Below are positions 1-5,774 of a DNA stretch of 5,822 nucleotides, one piece after another. A model generated the notes under the pieces. The model was not told the origin of the DNA. It ran no database searches and saw nothing but the letters and a program-made list of their open reading frames with translations. Origin of the DNA: Euryarchaeota archaeon UBA175 (GTDB lineage: Archaea; Thermoplasmatota; Poseidoniia; Poseidoniales; Thalassarchaeaceae). Every line of letters starts with the position of its first letter. The first letter of the stretch is position 1. The translations under genes were made by a program, and so were the position numbers. Location: assembly GCA_002497895.1 (NCBI GenBank), contig DAFD01000097.1, positions 2,300-8,121 on the forward strand. The letters are read 5' to 3'.

Positions 1-1403
1 CCAAACTTGCGACGATACTCATCCACCAATTCAACGTGAATCGAGGCCGGATCCTCGGCCTCGGCCAATTCGCGTCGATGAATGATATTCACAGCACCTT
101 CAGCCCCCATCACTGCCAATTCCCCTGTCGGCCAGGCAATGTTGTAGTCAGAGCGTAGATGTTTGCAGGACATTGCGAGGTAAGCCCCTCCGTAGGCCTT
201 GCGAGTGACGACGGTTAGTTTGGGCACAGTAGCCTCAGCGTAAGCGTAGAGCAATTTAGCGCCATGACGAATGATGCCACCCCACTCCTGGACGGTCCCT
301 GGCAAGAAACCTGGGACGTCGACAAAGGTCACAACAGGGATGTTGAAAATATCGCATGTGCGGATGAATCGGGCTGCCTTGACTGAGGCATCGATGTCTA
401 GGCAGCCCGCCAAAACCTTCGGTTGATTGGCTACGATTCCAACCGATTGGCCGTCGAGGCGAGAGAATCCGATGACGATGTTCTCTGCATAGGATGAGAA
501 TAATTCGAGGAACCTCCCCTCATCGGCGATTTCTTCGATGACTTTTCTGATGTCGTATGGTCGGTTCGAGTCTGCTGGAACAATGTCAGTGAGGTTGTCG
601 CAGACTCGGTTAGCCGGGTCACTGCTCGGAAGGTTGGCGGCTTCCGCGAGCGTGTGGTCCGGCAAGTATGCGAGGATTTCACAGGCTGTTAGTATCGCAT
701 CCTCTTCGTCTTCTGCTACCATGCATGCTACGCCTGAGCGGGAAGCATGTGCTTCTGCTCCGCCCAAGCTCTGTTGATCTAATTCTCCACTAGCGATTTC
801 AGGAATGAAATAAGGCGAGCGCATGAACATCTGACCGTGATCATCGGAGAGGATGACGAAGTCGGAAAGACCAGCAGCAAGGGCGCTGACCCCTGCTACG
901 GTTCCGAGGATAATCGAGAAGGTCGGGATGCGCCCCGAGCAGGCGACGAGGATGTCGAGCAATTCTCCTGTAGCGCCTAGGGCTGGAACCCCATCCTGAA
1001 CTCGCTGGCCGTCGCCGTCCCAGATTCCGATAAGAGGAAGTTGGGCTTTCTCCGCGAACTCGGCAACCTTGGCTATCTTTTGCGCGTGCATCTCACCCAT
1101 ACTGCCATCGAATACTGCGTAATCCTGCGCGAAGCATACTACTCGACGACCATCGATCTTGCCATGTCCGGCTACGACGCCGTCGCCGAGAGGTCGGTGG
1201 AGATGCATGTTGAAGTCGCCAGAGCGGTGCTGGACGAAGCTGCCAACTTCGACAAACGAATCAGCATCCAGTAGCATGGTGATGCGTTCTCGAGCAGTTT
1301 GGCGACCGGATTTTCGCAATTCTTCCATACTTATCCGGTCGGCTGAATTGAGGGCTTCTCGGCGCATCGCATCCAAGTCATCGGAGTGCGATGCGCCAGC
1401 CAT
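1..1403 (-). CDS. Acyl-CoA (propionyl-CoA-like) carboxylase carboxyltransferase (beta) subunit, 3' end cut by the window edge
   Basis: My translation gives 467 codons from an ATG at 1403, still open at base 1. The family is usually about 510-530 residues, so some 50 C-terminal residues are missing. It is a crotonase-fold carboxyltransferase of the PccB/MmdA type, which moves the carboxyl group from carboxybiotin to an acyl-CoA. Visible are the TARERI motif (about 36-41), QHR at 58-60, GDGVV (73-77), FAQD (91-94), and a near-consensus C-terminal half: VDVPGFLPGT (361-370), HGAKLLYAYAEATVPK (380-395), RKAYGGAYLAM (401-411) and MGAEGAVNI (432-440). The acyl-CoA half is less typical: DGDGQR (129-134) replaces the usual DSGGAR, and TVAGVSALAAG (168-178) replaces PCAGGAVYSPA. 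GGAG lies 6 nt before the ATG and an in-frame TGA stands 10 codons upstream; a TTG four codons earlier is a weaker start. No biotin carboxylase or BCCP partner is in the window. Family is certain; acyl-CoA substrate is not. Confidence 0.93.
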   Translation of the reverse strand, partial: MAGASHSDDLDAMRREALNSADRISMEELRKSGRQTARERITMLLDADSFVEVGSFVQHRSGDFNMHLHRPLGDGVVAGHGKIDGRRVVCFAQDYAVFDGSMGEMHAQKIAKVAEFAEKAQLPLIGIWDGDGQRVQDGVPALGATGELLDILVACSGRIPTFSIILGTVAGVSALAAGLSDFVILSDDHGQMFMRSPYFIPEIASGELDQQSLGGAEAHASRSGVACMVAEDEEDAILTACEILAYLPDHTLAEAANLPSSDPANRVCDNLTDIVPADSNRPYDIRKVIEEIADEGRFLELFSSYAENIVIGFSRLDGQSVGIVANQPKVLAGCLDIDASVKAARFIRTCDIFNIPVVTFVDVPGFLPGTVQEWGGIIRHGAKLLYAYAEATVPKLTVVTRKAYGGAYLAMSCKHLRSDYNIAWPTGELAVMGAEGAVNIIHRRELAEAEDPASIHVELVDEYRRKF

Positions 1404-1409
1404 GATACG

Positions 1410-1413
1410 CTCC
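1410..1413 (-). promoter_or_regulatory. Shine-Dalgarno GGAG of the carboxyltransferase gene
   Basis: GGAG on the minus strand lies 6 nt before the ATG at 1403. This spacing supports that ATG over the upstream in-frame TTG at 1415, which would overlap the motif. Confidence 0.5.
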
Positions 1414-1445
1414 AAACCGCTCGCGGTCTTTCATCGAAGCGGCTG

Positions 1446-1451
1446 AATATA
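1446..1451 (-). promoter_or_regulatory. Possible archaeal TATA box (TATATT) for the carboxyltransferase gene
   Basis: TATATT on the minus strand sits in the 49-bp gap just after the DUF805 stop. Its centre is about 45 nt from the ATG at 1403. An archaeal start site about 26 nt downstream of it would give a leader of roughly 20 nt that includes the GGAG. This would let the carboxyltransferase be transcribed independently of the upstream genes. It is a motif-and-distance argument only; no clear BRE was identified. Confidence 0.3.
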
Positions 1452-1452
1452 C

Positions 1453-1911
1453 TCAGAGTGTATTTGTGGGAACTTCCCCGTAATCGTTAGGATGAGGTTG
1501 TCCATCTTGTACCAAAAATACCAACAAAATGATGAATCCAACACATGGAACTAGCCCTATGAAATACCACCATCCAGATCGTCCTGAGTCATGCAACCTG
1601 CGAACCATCACAGAAATTCCAGGAAGCAAAAATCCCAGCCCGGTGAGTACGTAGAATGGGCCGTAGCTGATACCAGCGCCCGCGTCAATGAGCACGATTC
1701 CAGTCAGCCCGTCGAGAATCATTGCAGGAATGGCTATACAAATACCGAACAATAGACACCACCAGTATTCGGAGCGAGAGGCTCGGCCGTTGAAGTTCGC
1801 ATAGTTGTGAATCACTGCCTTTTTTACCGCATCAACGAATCCAATCTGTTCTGTTGGTCTGCCAGTCATCTGAGGGGTTCCTTCTACTTCCATACTGGAG
1901 AAGTGACTCAC
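1453..1911 (-). CDS. DUF805 family small integral membrane protein
   Basis: This is a 152-residue protein if read from the GTG at 1911, or 146 residues from the ATG at 1893. The DUF805 signature is clear: FNGRASRSEYWW (40-51) just before the first membrane segment (about 50-68), a second hydrophobic stretch (about 83-103), the cytoplasmic-loop motif RRLHDSGRSGWW (104-115), a third segment (about 114-135), and the tail motif PNDYGEVP (141-148). The family (YhaH/YhaI-like in Escherichia coli) is small, membrane-embedded and widespread in bacteria, but its biochemical role is unknown; none is assigned here. The start is uncertain: neither GTG 1911 nor ATG 1893 has a good Shine-Dalgarno, and the residues before about 23 carry no family motif. 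A TATA-like hexamer about 27 nt before ATG 1893 would suit a leaderless message from that ATG. The gene lies 43 bp after the flavoprotein and 49 bp before the carboxyltransferase. Confidence 0.93.
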   Translation of the reverse strand: MSHFSSMEVEGTPQMTGRPTEQIGFVDAVKKAVIHNYANFNGRASRSEYWWCLLFGICIAIPAMILDGLTGIVLIDAGAGISYGPFYVLTGLGFLLPGISVMVRRLHDSGRSGWWYFIGLVPCVGFIILLVFLVQDGQPHPNDYGEVPTNTL

Positions 1912-1917
1912 TCCGGT

Positions 1918-1923
1918 GATAAA
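1918..1923 (-). promoter_or_regulatory. Possible TATA box (TTTATC) for a leaderless DUF805 transcript
   Basis: TTTATC on the minus strand is centred about 27 nt upstream of the ATG at 1893. This is the normal distance between an archaeal TATA box and the transcription start, so it would place the start on or beside that ATG. It lies too close to the alternative GTG at 1911 to drive a transcript that includes it. The evidence is a single motif and its spacing. Confidence 0.3.
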
Positions 1924-1954
1924 GATTGAGCCGGCATTAGTGATTCATTATCAA

Positions 1955-3043
1955 TCAGACAACAAAACCTTGCCACGCACGCATGTAATCTACAAACCTC
2001 GGACTAAGGCCCTGAGATTCAAGATACTCCGGAGTGAACGGCGGGCGCTGAGGGTCGTAATCTGCATCACCCATATGACTCGCCCAATCCGCATGGCCGA
2101 TTGCAGATCTTGCTACGGCGACGAAGTCCGCACCCTGTTCCATTACCGCCTGCGCCTGTGCTGTTGACCAGACCGAACCGCACGAAATTAGAGGCAGTCG
2201 CCTAGCAAGACGCTCGGCGAAAATCTCGGTGAGCATGCGAGGATCGTCGGAGTGCGCAGATGGAACGAAGCAATCCCAACACGAGATGTGAAGGAAGTCA
2301 ATCCCTGACTCTGCAATCATATCGGTAAGGTCGAGAGAATCTTCCAGAGTCACACCAATCTTGCGATATTCGGGCGAGATTCGAACTCCCACGAGGAAGC
2401 CCTCTCCCGTCTTATCTCGTACGCGCTCGATGATTTTCATCAGAAAGCGCGCGCGATTCGACAACGAACCGCCCCAATGATCAGTTCGCCGGTTCGTTCC
2501 GGTGCCAAGGAATTGACAGATGAGGTAACCGTGGGCACCGTGAATCTCAACACCATCGAAGCCTGCCTTCTCGCAGCGCGCAGCGGCATCCGCAAAGGCC
2601 TCGACGAGTGCCGACACCTCAGCATCTTCCAACTCGCGGGTAGTGCCCGAATCCGAGTCGCTTGTTTCATTCGCACTCGCAGAAACCGGCTGCACCCCAG
2701 TCAGGCGTTGTGGGCAGCGCATGCCACCGTGGAATATCTGCGCCAGAGAAAGCGCACCATGAGCCTGAATCCCGGCAGCCATTCGCCGCAGACCAGGCAA
2801 TTGGTGGTCTCCCCAAACGCCCATCTCGCCGTCCCAACCTTGGCCCTCGCGTACCACATGCGAAGCAGCCGTGGTGACGATTCCGAAACCGCCTTCGGCA
2901 CGCCTGCGCAACCACTCGATTTCGGCATCGGAAAGTGACCCATCTTCGTGACTCTGCTTGTTAGTCATAGCCGCTACAATCGCACGGTTGCGGACCTCGG
3001 AATCCGTACGTGAAAATCGAAACACATCGTTAGGCCCGGCCAT
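1955..3043 (-). CDS. NADH:flavin oxidoreductase, old yellow enzyme (OYE) family
   Basis: This 362-residue TIM-barrel flavoprotein matches the usual length of single-domain OYE-like enzymes (COG1902). They bind FMN and reduce activated C=C bonds with NAD(P)H. Motifs in order: NRAIVAAMTNKQSHEDG (19-35) on the first strand, EGGFGIVTTAA (50-60), AQIFHGG (101-107), the active-site pair in GVEIHGAHGYL (H168 and H171), NRRTDHWGGSLSNRARF (184-200), VGVRISPE (218-225, with a flavin-contacting Arg221), and the phosphate-binding end SCGS...ADFVAVARSAI (287-315). No FeS or second nucleotide-binding domain follows, unlike 2,4-dienoyl-CoA reductase (FadH). The frame is open upstream to 3136 inside gatD, but the ATG at 3043 is preferred: GGAGGG lies 5 nt before it, the family begins here, and it avoids an 80-bp overlap. 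The substrate cannot be told from the sequence. The close spacing to gatD suggests a shared message, not a shared function. Confidence 0.93.
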   Translation of the reverse strand: MAGPNDVFRFSRTDSEVRNRAIVAAMTNKQSHEDGSLSDAEIEWLRRRAEGGFGIVTTAASHVVREGQGWDGEMGVWGDHQLPGLRRMAAGIQAHGALSLAQIFHGGMRCPQRLTGVQPVSASANETSDSDSGTTRELEDAEVSALVEAFADAAARCEKAGFDGVEIHGAHGYLICQFLGTGTNRRTDHWGGSLSNRARFLMKIIERVRDKTGEGFLVGVRISPEYRKIGVTLEDSLDLTDMIAESGIDFLHISCWDCFVPSAHSDDPRMLTEIFAERLARRLPLISCGSVWSTAQAQAVMEQGADFVAVARSAIGHADWASHMGDADYDPQRPPFTPEYLESQGLSPRFVDYMRAWQGFVV

Positions 3044-3048
3044 CGGAA

Positions 3049-3054
3049 CCCTCC
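3049..3054 (-). promoter_or_regulatory. Strong Shine-Dalgarno (GGAGGG) deciding the flavoprotein start
   Basis: GGAGGG on the minus strand lies 5 nt before the ATG at 3043 and 2 nt after the gatD stop codon (TAA, 3059-3057). It fixes the start of the OYE-family gene and suggests it is translated from the gatD message. It is the clearest Shine-Dalgarno in the window. Confidence 0.75.
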
Positions 3055-3056
3055 AA

Positions 3057-4403
3057 TTACTCCATTGAGTCGTTCGGATTCTCGCCGCAGATATCCTGAA
3101 TCCAACCAGAGGCGACAGCCTCACGGCCATCGCCACGGCTCAGCAGATGATGCAACTTCACTAGAGCAGAACCCGGAGGACACAGCGAGCCGTGACCAAT
3201 GATTCCCATCTCCTGTTGTTCGCGCCCCTTGGCATAGACATTCATGTTCATCGCACCATGAATCGTTTGTGCAACTACGACCACGACGCCATCATTCGCA
3301 CAGTAATCTTCGAGCATCAGTCGAAGTATCGTATTCTCCTGAGAATCTTCCTGTGGATCGGCAATAGGTAGGTGACCGAGCCCGGTTCCATGGAAGAGCA
3401 GTGCATCGAAGTCTCCCTCGATTCCTGCCTTCACGAGGTCTGGTTGGAGATGAGCATCTGCGATGAATTGGGCGATTCGAACATCCTCATCGAAAAGCAT
3501 CGGTGCAATCGCCTCAACGCGAGCATCGGCTGGTTCATGCTCAGCCATCTCGATGCTCGGTCCTGAACCATCATTATTCACCCAAGCCAGTGGACCCTGA
3601 TTGATCGGCTTGAACGCGTCACGTCGCGAGGAGTGGTACTTACGGCAAGCAACGCCGGGCAGAACAGCACAGCGCCCATCCGAGGATTCAGCGTGTAGAA
3701 TAACCACACTCGAATCCCGATAGCCGTTAGGTTCAGGCCCATGAGCCGCCCAATGAACAGCAGCCACTAGATTCTCAGCCGCATCGCTTGAACCGCGGTC
3801 AGGTGACCGCTGTGACCCTGTCACGACGATTCGACCCGGTGGTCGTCCACCATTCCCAGCCCAACCATAGGCCATGGCCGCCGCACTGAGATGCAAAGTG
3901 TCGGTTCCATGAGTAATCACAACGCCAACAGCACCCTCTGCAAAGGCCTCATCAGTAGCCTGTAACATCCGATTCCAATGCCTCGGACGAATATCATCAG
4001 ACCACATATTGCCCAGCTTGACCACCCTAAGGCGAGCCACTGAGCGTAATTCAGGTACCGAATCGAGAAGCTCGTGTGGCTCGAACCTAGCACTTACAGC
4101 TCCAGTTGCATAATCCACCTTGCTAGCGATGGTTCCACCAGTGTGGATTAGGTGAACGAGAGGGAGGGAATCGTCCTGAGGTTCGTGGGTGACCTCTTCT
4201 GCGACCGCAATCTGCACATCATCGAGCACTTCGACCGATTCGACGTAAGACTCGGGATAGCTCACATTGTAGCCATTTGCAAGCTTCAACGTCACCAATT
4301 TCGGGCCCGCCGGTGGTAATGCCAGGCCTTCGTGTTCGACCATCCCTGACCAAGTCTTGACGACCACCTTAACCGGCGTCGACGGGCTGGGCCAGTCTCC
4401 CAT
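3057..4403 (-). CDS. gatD: Glutamyl-tRNA(Gln) amidotransferase subunit D (archaeal GatD)
   Basis: GatD is the asparaginase-like subunit of GatDE. It hydrolyses an amide donor (asparagine or glutamine) and passes ammonia to GatE, which converts Glu-tRNA(Gln) to Gln-tRNA(Gln) in archaea lacking glutaminyl-tRNA synthetase. The 448 residues fit GatD rather than a plain L-asparaginase of about 330. A small beta-rich N-terminal domain (about 10-62, with LKLANGYNVSYPESYVESVEVL-like residues at 39-60) precedes the asparaginase domain. Catalytic motifs are complete: HTGGTIAS (87-94, Thr91), THGTDTLH (164-171, Thr167 and Asp168), and CRKYHSSRRDAF (253-264, Lys255). Family blocks SQRSPDRGSSDAAENL (197-212), HGTGLGHLP (338-346) and NMNVYAKGRE (386-395) follow. 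An in-frame TGA seven codons upstream makes the ATG at 4403 the earliest ATG start; it has no close Shine-Dalgarno. gatE is not adjacent: the upstream neighbour is divergent and the downstream one is a flavoprotein. Confidence 0.95.
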   Translation of the reverse strand: MGDWPSPSTPVKVVVKTWSGMVEHEGLALPPAGPKLVTLKLANGYNVSYPESYVESVEVLDDVQIAVAEEVTHEPQDDSLPLVHLIHTGGTIASKVDYATGAVSARFEPHELLDSVPELRSVARLRVVKLGNMWSDDIRPRHWNRMLQATDEAFAEGAVGVVITHGTDTLHLSAAAMAYGWAGNGGRPPGRIVVTGSQRSPDRGSSDAAENLVAAVHWAAHGPEPNGYRDSSVVILHAESSDGRCAVLPGVACRKYHSSRRDAFKPINQGPLAWVNNDGSGPSIEMAEHEPADARVEAIAPMLFDEDVRIAQFIADAHLQPDLVKAGIEGDFDALLFHGTGLGHLPIADPQEDSQENTILRLMLEDYCANDGVVVVVAQTIHGAMNMNVYAKGREQQEMGIIGHGSLCPPGSALVKLHHLLSRGDGREAVASGWIQDICGENPNDSME

Positions 4404-4435
4404 GAAGCGACAGGATGTGATTCACTCCATGAATG

Positions 4436-4490
4436 CGACGCACAGTGAAGCCGTTAATCAGGGCAGGATTGGAGATTAGGATGTGCGTCG
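4436..4490. repeat. 9-bp inverted repeat (CGACGCACA / TGTGCGTCG) in the gatD-MFS spacer
   Basis: The arms at 4436-4444 and 4482-4490 are perfect reverse complements separated by 37 bp, on the gatD side of the 156-bp divergent spacer. The same stretch holds an 8-bp direct repeat AGGATGTG (4412-4419 and 4478-4485) that overlaps the right arm. These could be paired binding sites for a regulator, or an arm-and-loop in the gatD leader. No known operator was recognised. Confidence 0.4.
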
Positions 4491-4497
4491 AAGAGTT

Positions 4498-4522
4498 TTC
4501 TCAAATTCGGATATTTTGAGAA
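4498..4522. promoter_or_regulatory. 8-bp inverted repeat with AT-rich centre: candidate operator/promoter between gatD and the MFS gene
   Basis: TTCTCAAA (4498-4505) and TTTGAGAA (4515-4522) are perfect inverted arms around a 9-bp centre, a size typical of dimeric helix-turn-helix operators. The AT-rich run ATATTTT (4511-4517) inside it could be the TATA box of the MFS gene. A start about 26 nt downstream would fall near 4540 and leave a leader of about 20 nt before the ATG at 4560. A regulator bound here would block that promoter. No adjacent regulator gene is visible. Without a run of T after the right arm, and placed between divergent starts, it is unlikely to be a terminator. Confidence 0.4.
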
Positions 4523-4559
4523 GCACATTGATGGAGGTTCAGCCTGCGCTGAGTCATCA

Positions 4560-5774
4560 ATGAGTGATGACAAGCTGGCGAAGCGCAATGTCATCGTGCT
4601 ATTCTACGCTCAAGCGATACTCGGTAGTCAAGGATCGGTCAACATAATCCTCGGAGGACTTGCTGGCTTCGCTCTGGCTGGTGCGAAAGCACTGGCAACA
4701 TTACCAATTACAGTCACAATGGTGACCTCGATGTTGTTTGCCGGACCGGTTTCTCTGTTTATGGGAAGATTTGGGAGACGAAGCGGATTTCTGCTTGGCG
4801 CGGGCGCGGGATTACTTGGAGGTGGCTTCAGCGCCCTCGCCCTATATCTCGGACGGTTCGATGTACTGCTCCTCGGTTCGGCATTCACTGGAGTCTTCAG
4901 ATCAACACATGGATACTACCGATTCGCAGCAGCAGATACAGCCTCTGAAGAGTTCCAGCCAAAGGCAATTTCACTGGTTTTGGCTGGAGGATTAGTCAGT
5001 GCTTTCATCGGCCCTGAAATCGTTCGACAGACGGCCGATGCAATCGGATCTACACCCTATGCAGGAGCTTACCTTACAGTGATGGTGATCAATGTCGTGG
5101 GCTCACTAGGATTGCTTTTCCTCGATATTCCGAAACCCCCACAGAAAGAGGAAGGCGGTGATACAGGTAGACCACTGAAGCATATTTTCCGGCAACCAAC
5201 GACCGTCGTAGCTGTAATCTGTGCAATGGTTTCCTACGCCTTGATGACGCTCGTCATGACTTCGACTACCCTAGCCATGTCCCAGAATGACTTCTCAACG
5301 GCAATCGCTGCTGACGTGGTTCGATGGCACATTGTAGCGATGTTCGCTCCGAGTTTCTTCACCGGTTCAATCATCGCGCGGATTGGTCATGTGCGGGTGA
5401 TAAGTATCGGATTGGTGATTATTGCTTTGGCTGGTGCGATCGCGGCGAACGGTGCAGAAATCGAGAATTTCTATCTGGCTCTAATCGCGCTTGGTTTGGG
5501 ATGGAATTTCGGGTTCATCGGGGCGACGAGTCTGTTGACTACCACGCACACTGATGAGGAGCGTGCGAAGGTGCAAGGTCTGAACGATTTCTTTGTGTCT
5601 GGCTTGTTAGCAGTGGCTTCCTTCGGCTCAGGCGCAATACTACACGCCTACGGTTGGGAATATGTGCAATATGCGATGATACCCGCTTTGCTAATTGCTG
5701 GTGCTTCGGTTCTCTGGTTGGTGATGACAAAACGAAGTGCGCTGAACTCGAATAATGGCATAGCCCAAAGTTGA
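4560..5774 (+). CDS. Major facilitator superfamily (MFS) transporter, 12 predicted membrane segments
   Basis: A 404-residue inner-membrane secondary transporter of the normal MFS length. About twelve hydrophobic segments can be counted (roughly 12-32, 46-64, 75-98, 101-120, 137-155, 167-190, 213-237, 254-274, 278-298, 302-322, 344-363, 369-389), split by a charged central loop at 191-212. The MFS motif A appears as GRFGRRSGF (69-77) between segments 2 and 3. The blocks RFAAADTASEEF (121-132), AISLVLAGGLVSAFIGPE (136-153), RWHIVAMFAPSFFTG (255-269), LGLGWNFGFIGATSLL (311-326) and EERAKVQGLNDFF (333-345) resemble a group of proteobacterial MFS permeases that I recall as unassigned or loosely labelled efflux proteins. 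The substrate is unknown. The ATG at 4560 is chosen because it comes just before the first segment; it has no close Shine-Dalgarno (a GGAGG at 4533-4537 is 22 nt away). The gene diverges from gatD. Confidence 0.92.
   Translation: MSDDKLAKRNVIVLFYAQAILGSQGSVNIILGGLAGFALAGAKALATLPITVTMVTSMLFAGPVSLFMGRFGRRSGFLLGAGAGLLGGGFSALALYLGRFDVLLLGSAFTGVFRSTHGYYRFAAADTASEEFQPKAISLVLAGGLVSAFIGPEIVRQTADAIGSTPYAGAYLTVMVINVVGSLGLLFLDIPKPPQKEEGGDTGRPLKHIFRQPTTVVAVICAMVSYALMTLVMTSTTLAMSQNDFSTAIAADVVRWHIVAMFAPSFFTGSIIARIGHVRVISIGLVIIALAGAIAANGAEIENFYLALIALGLGWNFGFIGATSLLTTTHTDEERAKVQGLNDFFVSGLLAVASFGSGAILHAYGWEYVQYAMIPALLIAGASVLWLVMTKRSALNSNNGIAQS

Noticed and set aside
1041..1446. Two overlapping plus-strand open frames (77 and 95 codons) and nearby minus-strand frames over the left end
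   Set aside because: They are out of frame with, or antisense to, the carboxyltransferase, whose continuous translation with family motifs covers this region.
1404..1452. A small GC-rich hairpin (CCGC-GA-GCGG) between the DUF805 and carboxyltransferase genes, considered as a terminator
   Set aside because: The stem is only 4 bp with a 2-nt loop and is not followed by a T run; it lies just before a Shine-Dalgarno, so termination there is unlikely.
1912..1954. Short inverted repeats (TGATAA/TTATCA and GATTGA/TCAATC) and a GCCGGC palindrome in the flavoprotein-DUF805 gap
   Set aside because: The 6-bp arms have different centres and overlap each other and the flavoprotein stop codon; this is within what chance produces in a short AT-rich gap.
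2477..2938. A 153-codon open frame on the plus strand inside the flavoprotein gene
   Set aside because: It lies wholly antisense to well-conserved OYE motifs, has no recognisable domain, and reads as low-information Arg/Ser-rich sequence typical of a shadow frame.
3044..3136. An upstream extension of the flavoprotein by 31 residues into gatD
   Set aside because: It would overlap the conserved gatD C terminus by 80 bp. The ATG at 3043 has a strong Shine-Dalgarno at 5 nt and matches the family start.
3057..4403. gatD read as a cytoplasmic L-asparaginase (AnsA)
   Set aside because: The extra N-terminal domain, the 448-residue length, and the NMNVY and GTGLGHLP blocks match GatD; AnsA-type enzymes lack the N-terminal domain.
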